DNA of 50,686 bases from DATFYM01 sp035315065 (GCA_035315065.1 DATFYM010000048.1:1-50686), one strand, 5' to 3'; counted from the first letter of the stretch, positions 10,063-19,680 are shown. Numbers and translations are program-made. Notes: a model not told the origin generated them from the letters alone.

Positions 10063-13000
10063 TTAGAACTGCACCTTCACGAGTACAGATGCTGCCTTGA
10101 CGGCCTTTGTTTTGACTGTCGGACGGGAGAATTTCCACTTATCCTCGGCCTCCGCGGTTATCTTCTGGCAAAGATCGGCGCCACCGCTCATACAACTAGA
10201 CTTGGCGACCAGCCCTTCAGAATTCACCAATAGCTTTAACTCCGCCTCGGTTCCGACGGACGCGAGACTGGGCGAAAGATCCTTGTGTATAAACTCGAAC
10301 CCATCGTCTAGCGCACTCAGCTCGTAAGTCTGGTTCGGATTCACGGGGCCGGTTGGTGGATGGTGCCCCCCCGGGGGCTCCTCCATGGTGACCTTCGGTT
10401 CCCTTGTTGGCGACGTGGCTTCGGCTTGCTTCTTGGCTTCGGCTTGCTTCTGGGCTTCCTCCGCTTGCTTCTGGGCCTCAGCCTGCTTCCGGGCTTCTTC
10501 CACTTGCTTCTGGGCCTCAGCCTGCTTCCGGGCTTCCTCAGCTTGTTTCTGGGCCTCAGCCTGCTTCTGGGCTTCCTCCGCTTGCTTCTGAGCTTCGGCT
10601 TGCTTCTGAGCTTCGGCTTGCCTCTGCGCTTCAGCCTGCCTCTTGGCGGTCTGCAATTGCAACTGGGCCTTTGGAACCAGCTTCGAACCGTTAGCGATTA
10701 CCCAAGTGAATTCTGCTTGCGCACCCTCGTAGTCACCTTTGCTGAGCTTGGTGACGCCACGATTAAAATGTGCCGACTCCTGCTCTTCCTTGTTCAGGCC
10801 TTTCCTTAGGTCTCCCACGTTCTGGATTCCTGCATCAGCTTGCGCCCTCAAGCCAGCATCGATCCGCTCGGCGTTTCTGTAATCGGCTTCGGCTTCATCG
10901 TATTTCTGTGAGTTCTCTGCCTTCTTGGCATCGTTGAGCGCATTCTGACCTTCCTGGATGAGGCCCTGAACTCGGTTAACCGCCTTGGAAGCCTCTCCGT
11001 GGAGCGGGCCAGGTTGCGCCGCCAGCTCCTTCCAATCCTGCAAGGCCTTTTCAGGTTCGTGCTGCTCCTCGAACTCCTGTGCTTGCTTCTGCAAGGTTTG
11101 TTGCTGCTCGGTAGCTTGTGGGTTTCCCTTCGGAGCCGGCTTGGGCGAAACAAGCTTCCAGAGAATGAACGCAACCACGACCAACGTCACTGCGACTGCG
11201 GCGAGGACAACAGGTCGCTTCCAGAGAGGTGGGGGCGGCTCAACAACGACGGGCGGCTCGACCGCCGGTGTGGGTCGTACTACCGCTGGCACCGCAGTTA
11301 CCGCCTTGGTTGGAGGCGGCGCGACAGGCGGCGCAGGCGCCCGGACGACCGGGGGCGCGGGGGGCGGCGCGGGAGTCGGCCACTTTGGCGTTTCTGGAAC
11401 AGCGGTCGGCGCGGCAGCAGGGTGCACGTCGAAAGACGTACCGCCAATCGAGGTGGCGCCGATTGACGTCGCGTCGGCCTCGCTGGCTTCACTTGCGGAA
11501 ATGACCGGCAGTTGGATTTCGGCGGGGTGACTCACAGGCAATTCCAGAGAGCCTCCCTCAAGAGAGGCTGGCCCTGGCAAAGGCGGCCCGATCGAGGTAG
11601 CGCCGATCGATGTCGCGTCGGCCGCGCTGACTTCGCTCGAAGGAACGACAGGGGGCTCGATAGGCAAAACACGCGATGTCGCGTCAAAAAAAGCGGTTGA
11701 GCTGCTTGAGGATTCTGCCAGAGGATGTCCCTCCTGACCTCCTAGCCCGAGCGACGGCCCCGCCACCGGCGTCTCAAGAGCGGCACCCTCCTCAAGTGGC
11801 TCAATAACAGCCGTAGCGCTCGCATCCGCTTCAGCCTTCAGAATGGTCGCGGCCGTTCGTGACTGCTCTTTCACACGGCGCGCCTCTTCCTCCGACTTCA
11901 ATCGCTCTTGTCGTAAATGCTCTTCGCGTCGCCGCTGTTCTTCCTTTTGTTGCTCTTCTTGGCGTTGTTGGTCTTCCCTGCGGCGCGCTTCCTGCAACTG
12001 CAACTGTTCCTTGAGTTGGCGTTGCGCTTCGAGAAGACGGGCCTCTTCTTCCAGGTGCTTTTGTTGCCTGATTTTCTCCTGATTCCGGCGCTCCTCCTCC
12101 TCGCGGCGACGTTGCTCTTCTTCACGGCGCAACTGCTCCTCGCGACGGCTTTGCTCCTCCCGCCGGCGAGCCTCCTCTTTGCGCCGCTCTTCTTTCCGAA
12201 CTTGCTCTTCCAGACCCTTGCGGGCGTTGACCAACTGGTTTTCGAGGTCGGGGTTGTGGGGAAACTCGCGGAGGGCCGATTCGGCCTCGCGGATCGCGTC
12301 TCCAAATCTGCCCTGCTCGACCAATATCTGGATCGAGCGACAGGCCGCAGCCACCTTGCGCTGTAAAGCCAATTCCTTTTCGCGGCGCGCCCTGGCTAAC
12401 CCAGCGTCGACCTCGGGCCTGCCGGGAAATTCTCTGCGCAGACTCTCGGCGCGCTGAATCGCCCCGTCATAACGCCCGGCGTTGATGAGATCTTGAACCG
12501 ACGACAGTTCCTGTTCGAGTCTTCGCTCCCGCTCAGCGGACTCGCGCAGCGTCTTAGCAGACTCATAGAGTTGCGCGAACTCAGGCTCCAGCGGAAATTC
12601 GATGCACATGGTTTCCGCATGGTCGACTGCTTCCTTGAACTTGCGCGCTCCAATCAGAGCCTCGATCGCTTCAACCTCAGCCTGCACGCGCCGGCGCTTT
12701 TCGGCACCCTGGCGCGCCGTCTCGGCACGCTGCTGCAGTTCTGGTTCGTCAGGAAACTCCGTCAGTATAGGCTCGAGATGCCGCAGGGCCTCTTCGTAAC
12801 GCTCGCGACTGATGAGGTCGTCTGCACCCCATAAACCCTCATTGATCCGGAGGCGCTTCTCGCGAGCAGCCCGTTCCTGCCGGATCTGGGTAAGAAGTGC
12901 CTCAGCGATGGTATTCCTCTCGTCCAGATGGAGTACCTTGCGCAGCTCGATCTCGGCGCCCGTTAGATTCCCTTCTTTGTAAGCATTCCGGCCGGCAGAC

Positions 13001-14274
13001 AGCGCTTTGTGGATCCCGTCGAGCCGGGCCTGATCCGCGCGCGCTTTCTCGATCAACTCCCGCGCTTGGGCGTGCTGCGAATCCAGTTTCAGCACCTGCT
13101 CGAAAGCGTGGATCGCCTCCGCATACTCGCGCTGCTTGAGGCGCATTTCGCCTTCACTGAAGTGCTGCCGAATCTGAGAACGCACTTCCTGGCGCCGGAT
13201 TTCAGTAGTGATCTGACCCATCAAGTCCCTGGCCGTGAGGTTAACAGCGTCAAATCTTAGCGCGTTTCGCAGGGCTTCCCGCGCCTGGGTAAGCTCTCCT
13301 TTCGAGAGAAGTTCCCGCCCTTGCCTGACGAAATCCTCGACCAAGGTATGTTGCAGACGTTGTTGGATCGGCTCCAACTCAATGAGGAGATCTTCAAGCG
13401 CTTGGAAGCGTGCGCCTGCCTCTTTGTGCAAGCACTTGTTCACCAGATTCTCCAGCTCCACAAGGACGCCATCTCGACCAGCGTGAGAAATGTTGGTGGT
13501 AATTACGGAGGTCTCTTCGAGCTGTGCCGGCGTGGCGTAAGCATCTTCCTGCCCAGGAAGCAGAGCGCACACTTGACTCAGCGGAGCCGGTTCTTTATTC
13601 AAAACCTGATTGATGACCGAGCCAATCGTCGTGCCCTGGAACGGTTTCTTGTACGCGAGAAACTCGTAGATGACAATTCCCACCGAGAAAATGTCGGAAC
13701 GCGGGTCGATGTGTTCGCCGTTGACCTGTTCGGGAGAAGAATAGTGAATGGTGCCCATGAACATCCCGGTCTTTGTCATGGTCGTGGACTCCAGATGGAC
13801 AATCCCAAAGTCCACGACCTTAACCGTCCCGTCATTCGCGACCAAAATGTTTCCGGGCTTCACATCGCGATGGACCAGGCCCTGTTTGTGTGCATAGTCC
13901 AGCCCGCGGCAGAACTGATCGATGATCTGCAACTTACGCGCTAGGGGGAGGGGTGCCCGGCGGGCAATGATCTTTTCGAGACTCTCTCCCTCTACAAACT
14001 CCATGGCGATGTACGGGACACCGCCACCCTCACCCGTACTCAGTTCATAAATCGTGATAATATTGGGGTGGTGCAGTCCTCCCGCCGCCCTCGCCTCGCG
14101 CTTGAAACGCTCGAGCAAAACAGGGTCAGAAAGCAGTTCCTTGTTGAGCGTCTTCAAGGCTATCAAACGGCCAATCCCAGGATCGCGGGCCTTATAGACA
14201 GTTCCCATGCCTCCCTGGCCCAGCTTCTCCAGGATTTCGTAACTCCCGAGTTTTTGAGGTGTATCTTGAGCCAC
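10063..14274 (-). CDS. Transmembrane Ser/Thr protein kinase with TPR/coiled-coil region and TonB-like C-terminus (PpkA-type)
   Basis: About 1,403 residues from the GTG at 14274, chosen because the kinase fold starts about 10 residues later. An upstream GTG at 14364 in the same frame is possible but adds a non-kinase-like stretch. The kinase domain (about 10-270) is complete: GQGGMG loop (19-24), ALK lysine (41), HRDVKPGN with Asp137, DFG (155-157) and SPE (180-182). TPR-like repeats follow, then a highly charged Arg/Glu coiled coil, a Pro/Ala-rich linker and one membrane helix (about 1020-1042). The outer part has more TPR-like sequence, a Gln-Ala-Glu-Lys repeat and a TonB C-terminal-like domain (last about 65 residues). 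With the phosphatase and FHA genes upstream it fits the PpkA role in phospho-control of T6SS, an inference from context. Confidence 0.88.
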   Translation of the reverse strand: MAQDTPQKLGSYEILEKLGQGGMGTVYKARDPGIGRLIALKTLNKELLSDPVLLERFKREARAAGGLHHPNIITIYELSTGEGGGVPYIAMEFVEGESLEKIIARRAPLPLARKLQIIDQFCRGLDYAHKQGLVHRDVKPGNILVANDGTVKVVDFGIVHLESTTMTKTGMFMGTIHYSSPEQVNGEHIDPRSDIFSVGIVIYEFLAYKKPFQGTTIGSVINQVLNKEPAPLSQVCALLPGQEDAYATPAQLEETSVITTNISHAGRDGVLVELENLVNKCLHKEAGARFQALEDLLIELEPIQQRLQHTLVEDFVRQGRELLSKGELTQAREALRNALRFDAVNLTARDLMGQITTEIRRQEVRSQIRQHFSEGEMRLKQREYAEAIHAFEQVLKLDSQHAQARELIEKARADQARLDGIHKALSAGRNAYKEGNLTGAEIELRKVLHLDERNTIAEALLTQIRQERAAREKRLRINEGLWGADDLISRERYEEALRHLEPILTEFPDEPELQQRAETARQGAEKRRRVQAEVEAIEALIGARKFKEAVDHAETMCIEFPLEPEFAQLYESAKTLRESAERERRLEQELSSVQDLINAGRYDGAIQRAESLRREFPGRPEVDAGLARARREKELALQRKVAAACRSIQILVEQGRFGDAIREAESALREFPHNPDLENQLVNARKGLEEQVRKEERRKEEARRREEQSRREEQLRREEEQRRREEEERRNQEKIRQQKHLEEEARLLEAQRQLKEQLQLQEARRREDQQRQEEQQKEEQRRREEHLRQERLKSEEEARRVKEQSRTAATILKAEADASATAVIEPLEEGAALETPVAGPSLGLGGQEGHPLAESSSSSTAFFDATSRVLPIEPPVVPSSEVSAADATSIGATSIGPPLPGPASLEGGSLELPVSHPAEIQLPVISASEASEADATSIGATSIGGTSFDVHPAAAPTAVPETPKWPTPAPPPAPPVVRAPAPPVAPPPTKAVTAVPAVVRPTPAVEPPVVVEPPPPLWKRPVVLAAVAVTLVVVAFILWKLVSPKPAPKGNPQATEQQQTLQKQAQEFEEQHEPEKALQDWKELAAQPGPLHGEASKAVNRVQGLIQEGQNALNDAKKAENSQKYDEAEADYRNAERIDAGLRAQADAGIQNVGDLRKGLNKEEQESAHFNRGVTKLSKGDYEGAQAEFTWVIANGSKLVPKAQLQLQTAKRQAEAQRQAEAQKQAEAQKQAEEAQKQAEAQKQAEEARKQAEAQKQVEEARKQAEAQKQAEEAQKQAEAKKQAEATSPTREPKVTMEEPPGGHHPPTGPVNPNQTYELSALDDGFEFIHKDLSPSLASVGTEAELKLLVNSEGLVAKSSCMSGGADLCQKITAEAEDKWKFSRPTVKTKAVKAASVLVKVQF
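10420..10645 (-). repeat. Low-complexity coding repeat (Gln-Ala-Glu-Lys)
   Basis: Short imperfect tandem repeats such as GCTTCGGCTTGCTTCTGG encode about 70 residues of QKQAEAQKQAEEA-type sequence in the periplasmic part of the kinase. The region is predicted as a long helix or coiled coil separating the membrane helix from the TonB-like domain. Copy number may vary between strains. Confidence 0.8.
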
Positions 14275-14468
14275 TTTTCGACCCGCTATGCCTTCTCGCG
14301 TTCGACAACAACCGAAGGCTGGCCTGCCTCCAGTCCCGTCATGCCCACAAGCTTTCACCGCCACCGGCGCTGAACTGCCCTCATCCTACCACGAAGCCTT
14401 GGCCCCCGGGCAAGCTCTCTTCGTTTTCAGCGCAAAAGACGCATTCGTTAAAGCTCCAACGCCCAAGG

Positions 14469-15332
14469 CTAGTCCCCACCCTTCCTTTGTATCCTGGACA
14501 GCACCACGGTTATGTTATCCGGCCCGCCTCCCTCATTGGCCCGCGCAATCAGCCCCTCTGCTTTGGCCTTGAGCGATCCGGGCTGTCCGGCGATCTGTGC
14601 CATCTCAACCGCAGAAACCACTTTCGAAAGGCCATCGCTGCAAAGCAGTAACATATCGCCGAATTGAAATTGGACTTCGGTTACAACCACGTCCACCTGG
14701 GGCTCGACGCCGATCGCCTGCACCAGCATGCTCGCCACGTTCTCGCTGATGGCTGCATCCGGCTGGAGTTCCAGGAGGGAATTCCCCACCGTTTGATCTT
14801 TCGTGAGTTGGGTGATGGCTCCCCCGCGAAGCAGATACGCGCGAGAGTCGCCAACTTGCCCCACAAACACCGACGTTCCGGTGACCAGGGCCGCAGTCAA
14901 GGTTGTACCCATTCCCTGGTACTGCGAGTCTTGTCTGGCCAGACCACAAACGACTCGATTAGCCTCTTCAACGCCTTTCATGAGGGCAAGCCGACCATCG
15001 AATGGCGCTATCGGTGCCCTCGGCAGGCCAGTGAGGAGCACGCCTGACAGCGTCTCCATGCAGACCCGGCTGGCGACCTCTCCTGACTGGTGTCCGCCCA
15101 TCCCGTCCGCCACCGCCAGCAGCAGCGTGACCGGGTCGAGGTCGAACAACACTCTCGTTCCTTCCGGATGGGCTTGTCCCCGGAACAGATCAAGTACCAG
15201 ATAGCTGTCTTCGTTGTTTTGGCGCTTTCGGCCAGGGTCGCTGCGAGCGACCACATGGAGTTCCCACGGGCCATTCTCTAGCTCGGGAATCCCAACGGAA
15301 TCTCTCTGCGGGGTGCTACTCTGCTCTTCCAA
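14469..15332 (-). CDS. PP2C-family Ser/Thr phosphatase (PppA/Stp-type)
   Basis: 287 residues, soluble. PP2C metal-binding motifs are all visible: RQNNEDS (about 37-43), DGMGGH (76-81), VGDSRAYLL in the middle, CSDGLS near 230 and GGPDNITVVL near the C-terminus. These supply the Asp residues that bind two Mn/Mg ions, so it should dephosphorylate phospho-Ser/Thr. The start is TTG, supported by a GGGGGGAG ribosome site 6 bases upstream. It lies 194 bases upstream of the kinase on the same strand and downstream of an FHA gene. This matches the PpkA/PppA/Fha arrangement in which the phosphatase resets T6SS activation. Confidence 0.92.
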   Translation of the reverse strand: MEEQSSTPQRDSVGIPELENGPWELHVVARSDPGRKRQNNEDSYLVLDLFRGQAHPEGTRVLFDLDPVTLLLAVADGMGGHQSGEVASRVCMETLSGVLLTGLPRAPIAPFDGRLALMKGVEEANRVVCGLARQDSQYQGMGTTLTAALVTGTSVFVGQVGDSRAYLLRGGAITQLTKDQTVGNSLLELQPDAAISENVASMLVQAIGVEPQVDVVVTEVQFQFGDMLLLCSDGLSKVVSAVEMAQIAGQPGSLKAKAEGLIARANEGGGPDNITVVLSRIQRKGGD

Positions 15333-15900
15333 GTGCTTCTCCCCCCACCGGGTTTCCTGGAGGATACCACAAAATGGCTTTTAGCAAAACAAAACCGATC
15401 ACTCCACTGGAACCACTGGAAATAGATTTGTCGTGCTGCCTGCGCCGAGTCACCGATGACGCGCCGGTACGCCACGGAGCTAACGTGGGCTGGTGGGATT
15501 GCAACCGGCATAGCGCCGCAGCATAACTGTCACCGAGGTAAGCCACTGGTTCGACCAGTGAGACTCGAAGAGGTTTGGCCATTGAGGCGGGTACGCGAGG
15601 AACCGGTCGACAATCTCGTTTCGACCGCGAACGCTCAACCCAAGGGGCACCCAATCCGGCGAGCGAGCGCACAGTTGGGTAGCGAGGGGTTTTAACGATG
15701 CTGCCTCTGAACTACCCACAGGGACCAACGTGCAGTCTGGGCGGCCGCCTTTGGGGCGGCTCCACTCATCAAGCCGCCCGCTCTGCGCGGGGTGCCTGAC
15801 TGAGGTTACACTTCTCCCCGATCTCTAAACTCCTTGTGGCAAGTGCCGAGGGAGCCTTCATGATAACCCCGAATCCTTGGGCGAACCGCTGCGCACGCCA
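15333..15900 (-). other. Intergenic region with a GC-rich stem
   Basis: 568 bases between the FHA stop and the phosphatase start. I see no convincing gene; short open frames here lack a ribosome site and protein-like composition. A 7-bp stem (GGGCGGC at 15754-15760 with GCCGCCC at 15773-15779) overlaps a second possible pairing with GCCGCC at 15744-15749. It could end FHA transcription but has no T-run. Confidence 0.5.
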
Positions 15901-16767
15901 TCAGACGCCGCTCCCGACCCCTCGGAATTCAGCGGCGGAGACGATATCCTCCAAAATCGTCTGCATACGCGGCAACTCATTCTCGAGTGTTGTGAGCGTC
16001 AGAACGCCTACCAACTCTCGGGTGCGAGCGTAGACCTGACGCTGCCAGAAACGCCTCCCATCGTCGGTCTTGTAGCGTATGACTACCTCCCTGGCCTCCT
16101 GAGCGCCGGCAACCTTGACCTGACCTGCCATCTTGATCTCCGGTTCCGAGACGAATTCGCGGACCAAGGCCATCTCCGATTCGATGTGGCTCTGAAGAGT
16201 CACGCCGCGAGCGAGGCGGGACTCGCTAACCACCGCTTCGCTGGGAAAGGCACGTGGCCCCGCGAAATGGATTCCGTAACCCTCGTCCACCACCCAGCCC
16301 TCGGGTATTCGACCGAACGACCAACTGCCAAGGGTCAGAGCAGGTAGAGACGGTGCCGACTCCAATGGCGGCGGTACTGGCGCGGGAATTTTCTCGGATG
16401 GCCGTCGACTGACGACAACCGGTGCTGCGGGTTCAATGGGAATGGCCGGCAAGGGTGGCTTGTCAATGGTGTCGATCATTCGAACCAGAAAAAGAGTCTT
16501 GCCGGCCGTAATCTCATCACCGTCATGAACCCTGGCCTCAGAGACCCGGGTCCCGTTGAGAAACGTGCCGTTAGCACTCTTTCGATCCACGACCTGGCAT
16601 TTGGCGCCATTGCATTCCAGCGCAAAGTGGATGCCCGACAGGAACGTATCTTGCGGAATCGCCATGTCGGAGCGCGACGTGCGACCCACGGTCAGGGTCT
16701 TCCCTTCTGGGACAGGTATGACTCGGCCAGCTAATCCACCAGTCTTGATTTCCAAACTCAACTTCAC
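15901..16767 (-). CDS. FHA-domain protein with C-terminal DcrB/DUF1795-like domain
   Basis: 288 residues from a GTG at 16767 with GGGGAG 6 bases upstream; the open frame extends further but that part lacks a ribosome site and looks non-coding. The N-terminal FHA domain (about 1-100) shows VGRTSRSD (27-34), SGIHF (44-48) and SANGTFLNG (64-72), the phospho-threonine-binding core. A Pro-rich linker follows. The C-terminal about 145 residues (from GWVVDEGYGIHF) resemble the DcrB/DUF1795 fold, also used by Eag-type T6SS effector chaperones. It sits upstream of PP2C and the kinase, so it is the likely phospho-reader of the T6SS switch. The DUF1795 call is by pattern and less certain than the FHA call. 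Confidence 0.85.
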   Translation of the reverse strand: MKLSLEIKTGGLAGRVIPVPEGKTLTVGRTSRSDMAIPQDTFLSGIHFALECNGAKCQVVDRKSANGTFLNGTRVSEARVHDGDEITAGKTLFLVRMIDTIDKPPLPAIPIEPAAPVVVSRRPSEKIPAPVPPPLESAPSLPALTLGSWSFGRIPEGWVVDEGYGIHFAGPRAFPSEAVVSESRLARGVTLQSHIESEMALVREFVSEPEIKMAGQVKVAGAQEAREVVIRYKTDDGRRFWQRQVYARTRELVGVLTLTTLENELPRMQTILEDIVSAAEFRGVGSGV

Positions 16768-16978
16768 ACCAGACTCCCCACTGTTTGGACTGGGAAGTGA
16801 AACTGCCCATCCAAGCTCCCATGCGAAAAAAACTTTCGGCAATCCACCGCCGATTTGCCGGTTTTTATGATATAGCATATCTGACTCTTTTGGTGTACTC
16901 TCAGTTCCGTTGAACGCGCGGCGGGGGTTCAGCGAGTGCATTGTCGAGGTTGAGCTATCTGAACGTGGGGGTTGTTTG

Positions 16979-17746
16979 ATGACGGATGAAAGCTGGAACA
17001 TACAGACTCTGATCTCCCTGAGGAGAGTCACTCGCGCGATAGCCGACTTGGTGCACGGTCAATTGAAGGACTATCTTTCGGCCCTGTCTCCGTTGTTTCG
17101 CCCGACGACGGTGTTCGGCGAATATATCCAGGGCGGCGCGAAGGAAGTCTCCGTGGCGGCCACCAAGGCCTTTCAGGAGTTGCAGGGCGTTTACGGATCT
17201 GCCGCCAGCGCCAAGCCCTTTGGTCTGTCGAAGGAATTGAAGCCTCCGCTTGAGATCGTCCGATCGCCGCTCGAGCTAAATCCCATGGACTACCCCTACG
17301 TTCTTAAGAACGCTGGCGAGACACAGACGGTACTGATCACGTCGCCGCTGAAGTGGGTGCTCAGCTATTCGGACTTCGCGCCGGGCCGGCTGAAGCAGCT
17401 CCTCGCAGATCCCCACCGCACTGACTCCGACTCATCGCGATTCGTCCTGCACTATTCGGTGCTGCATGTCGTCACAGCGCGGCAGACTGGGGCTACCCAG
17501 ATTCTCGACGCCCTCCATTTTGACGTGAACTCCACGCGCGTGGCAGAGTTCGGCGAGTTGCCCATTACTTGCATTGCGTCGTCAGTCCCCACCCTACGCC
17601 CGCCCGATGAGGTCATCATTGAGAGCACGACAATGACGGGGCGGGATGTCTTCGAAGAAGTCGTCGACGTGCCCGGCATCCAGAACATGCCGGATCCCTT
17701 CAAGGACCGGCTGATCGAGTTGATCAAGAGCCATGGTGTAGGCTAG
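16979..17746 (+). CDS. Conserved-looking hypothetical protein, divergent from the FHA gene
   Basis: 255 residues from an ATG at 16979 with a GTGGGGG ribosome site; a longer frame from 16910 exists but is less likely. No signal peptide or membrane helix is visible. It looks like a soluble mixed alpha/beta protein with sober composition and codon use like its neighbours. I do not recognise the family. It is divergent from the FHA gene across 211 bases that contain an AT-rich stretch (TTTTTATGATATAGCATATCT around 16862-16882) likely to hold promoter elements. Position beside the T6SS phospho-control genes hints at a link, but nothing in the sequence proves it. Confidence 0.75.
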   Translation: MTDESWNIQTLISLRRVTRAIADLVHGQLKDYLSALSPLFRPTTVFGEYIQGGAKEVSVAATKAFQELQGVYGSAASAKPFGLSKELKPPLEIVRSPLELNPMDYPYVLKNAGETQTVLITSPLKWVLSYSDFAPGRLKQLLADPHRTDSDSSRFVLHYSVLHVVTARQTGATQILDALHFDVNSTRVAEFGELPITCIASSVPTLRPPDEVIIESTTMTGRDVFEEVVDVPGIQNMPDPFKDRLIELIKSHGVG

Positions 17747-17980
17747 TTTTGCCCACGGCGGGGAGGAATTCCAGCTATCTGTCTTCCCGTGCTTTCAATA
17801 ACATCGTGGGGTCTCCCTTCATTTTGACTTACGCGCCCTCGTCTCCTGCGGCAGGATCCTCTTTCGTCCCCAGAACCCAATTTTTGCCCCAAAACAAGCT
17901 CCTTTTTGAATTTGTGCTGAAACTGGTTTTCGCTTCTCTTTGATGCGACGCAAGGGCAGGGAACGCCCGACTTCGAATTC

Positions 17981-18350
17981 GCAATACAGAGAGGTGCGCC
18001 GCTGGTAGCAACTTCCCGAGAAACACGGTCAAAATAACTGTAACAGGCTGATTTAACAGTGATTACTCTCCGTGGCTTTGTTTTTCCTAATCTCTGAATA
18101 AGCTATTGATGCAACTTGTCTTATGTCTCCCGGCTTTGCTTGGCTTTGTTGGCCACCAACCCGCTGCCCGCCAAATCGGCAATATAGAGGATCATGTGAT
18201 CGGTAGCAACTTTCCGAAAAACGGTCCTAAAATCCATGCAATTGACTGATTCTAAAAAACATCGGCGCCGTGGCTTCGTTTTTCCCGTTTACGGGATATA
18301 TTGCTGACAGCAAGTGACTTAATTCTCTTGGCTTCGATTGGCTTCGTTCC
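17981..18350 (+). repeat. Imperfect direct duplication, period about 198 bp
   Basis: Copy A (about 17981-18153) and copy B (about 18179-18350) share ordered words: GCAATA-AGAG, GGTAGCAACTT-CCGA, CACGGTC/AACGGTC, CGTGGCTT-GTTTTTCC, and a final TTGGCTT(C/T)GTT. The two copies differ at many positions and have small indels. No open frame is conserved, so this looks like a non-coding repeat rather than duplicated genes. Confidence 0.6.
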
Positions 18351-18375
18351 GGGTAGGGGCGGTGGCGCCGTGTCG

Positions 18376-18810
18376 TCATAATAGGTTGTCGTCGCGGTGC
18401 CTGCTCCCTCTACCCTCCGAGGTCAAGCGGCGCTGCCGCTTCACTTCCTCCTGCCGCCGCCTTGCCACCAGCTTGCTGTTCTGCTGCAGCATCAGCCGCT
18501 CCTTCTCCCTCCCAGCGTCCCTCCACCATGTCTTCCACGAACTCCGCCTCGACCTGGTCCTCCGGTTGCAAGGCCGCAAAGAAGCCGTGGCGAAGCCGGT
18601 CGAATCCTTGCGGTTCTCCACCAGTTGCTCCAGGAAACCACGAAAGTGCGGCGGTGGGGCCCAATGCTTCCCGTGTTCATGCTCGAAGTCCGCTTCCTTT
18701 CTTGCCTTTTCGGCGTCTGCAGTCTGCGCGACTTGCTCCCGCTGATCCCGCTACTCTCGGCCGCCGCTTCGCTGCTTGTTCCTTCGATCAGATCCATGCC
18801 TCGCCCTACC
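18376..18810 (-). pseudogene. Frameshifted relic of an unidentified coding gene
   Basis: On the minus strand a protein-like reading continues across two frame changes. The first part reads DAEKARKEADFEHEHGKHWA and HFRGFLEQLVENRKDS. The next frame reads RHGFFAALQPEDQVEAEFVE then DMVEGRW. The first frame resumes with REKERLMLQQNSKLVARRRQ. The RHGFF...LQPED...E..FVEDMV pattern resembles a small protein family frequent in Acidobacteriota genomes (from memory, function unknown). No intact start or single frame exists. Confidence 0.4.
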
Positions 18811-19680
18811 TTACTCCTCAAGAGGTTGTGGCATCTCTGGGACGGCGGTTCCCCACCGCCACCCGCTGCTGGCGTCACTCGCGCGGGCGCGGTACCGCTG
18901 TTCTCAGAGCCTAAGCTCGCCCGAGGCTACTCATTCGCTCACGCCTCCGAGCTGCCTAGCTTATAATCGTATGAGACGGGTATATCTGTCAATCTAATTA
19001 TTCGGTGAGTTACTCGGGGAGGTGGCCCCGCGCAGGTTTGTGGGATCCGGCGTGTGCTGTGAGCCACGTTGCCGGCAAGTTTCCGCGGTTCAGCGGGCTG
19101 TTGCCCTATCACAAATCATGGCGAATGCGAAATGTAAACTCATTCGTCCTGCCGGCGTCGCACACCGCTGGGAGCAGAGTCAAGCTCACGCTGGCATCGG
19201 ACCCGATCCCGGCCACCGAGACGCGCTCAAACGGCAGCAGCCGTCGCCCTGTCAGGGGATCGAAGTTGACCCGTCGAGCCACGCTCGCACTGTCTCCGCC
19301 AGTTGAGCGGGGCCACCGGTGTTCTTCGTCGTCCGCAGATACTCGCGCAGGCGATTCCAGACGCCGCAGCAGAGCAAGACCCGCGCTAATTCAAATTTGC
19401 AGAGTGCGACGCCGATAGGCGCAGTGGGTACCACGTTCGGAGTATGGCTCGCGGGCACAAACCTGGCGGGGAGGACATTCACACCAAAACCAAGCAGGTC
19501 GGCTTCGACTTCGGTAGAGGAGGCGCTTCAAACGCAAGAGCAGAAGCAGAGGGTTTCGTTGCCAGATCACCCGGAATCTGGTATAAAGTTCTAGGTACGC
19601 GTCAAGTACGTTCACAGTGCCGGCCTTCTTCCGCCCATTCGAACGTGCTCGACAAAAACGGTTGCACCAAGGAGTCCAAT

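Larger units (their letters stand above)
17747..19680. other. Gene-poor decayed region
   Basis: 1.9 kb without a convincing intact gene. It holds a 198-bp imperfect duplication (17981-18350) and a frameshifted gene relic (about 18376-18810, minus). It also holds a minus-strand open frame of about 93 codons ending at 19109, with no usable start. Composition shifts from AT-rich (18.0-18.3 kb) to GC-rich (18.4-18.9 kb). Confidence 0.6.

Noticed and set aside
10097..14373. Plus-strand frames opposite the kinase (for example 10360-10809, 13321-13944)
   Set aside because: They follow from the biased codons of coiled-coil and Ala/Gln-rich segments on the other strand; no independent coding features.
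19118..19306. Plus-strand ORF starting MANAKCKLIRPAGVAH
   Set aside because: It competes with a more protein-like minus-strand frame in the same place; neither has a ribosome site.
19444..19680. N-terminal extension of the M15-like peptidase frame
   Set aside because: The open frame continues upstream, but the ATG at 19681 has the only good ribosome site and begins the cargo-like N-terminus.
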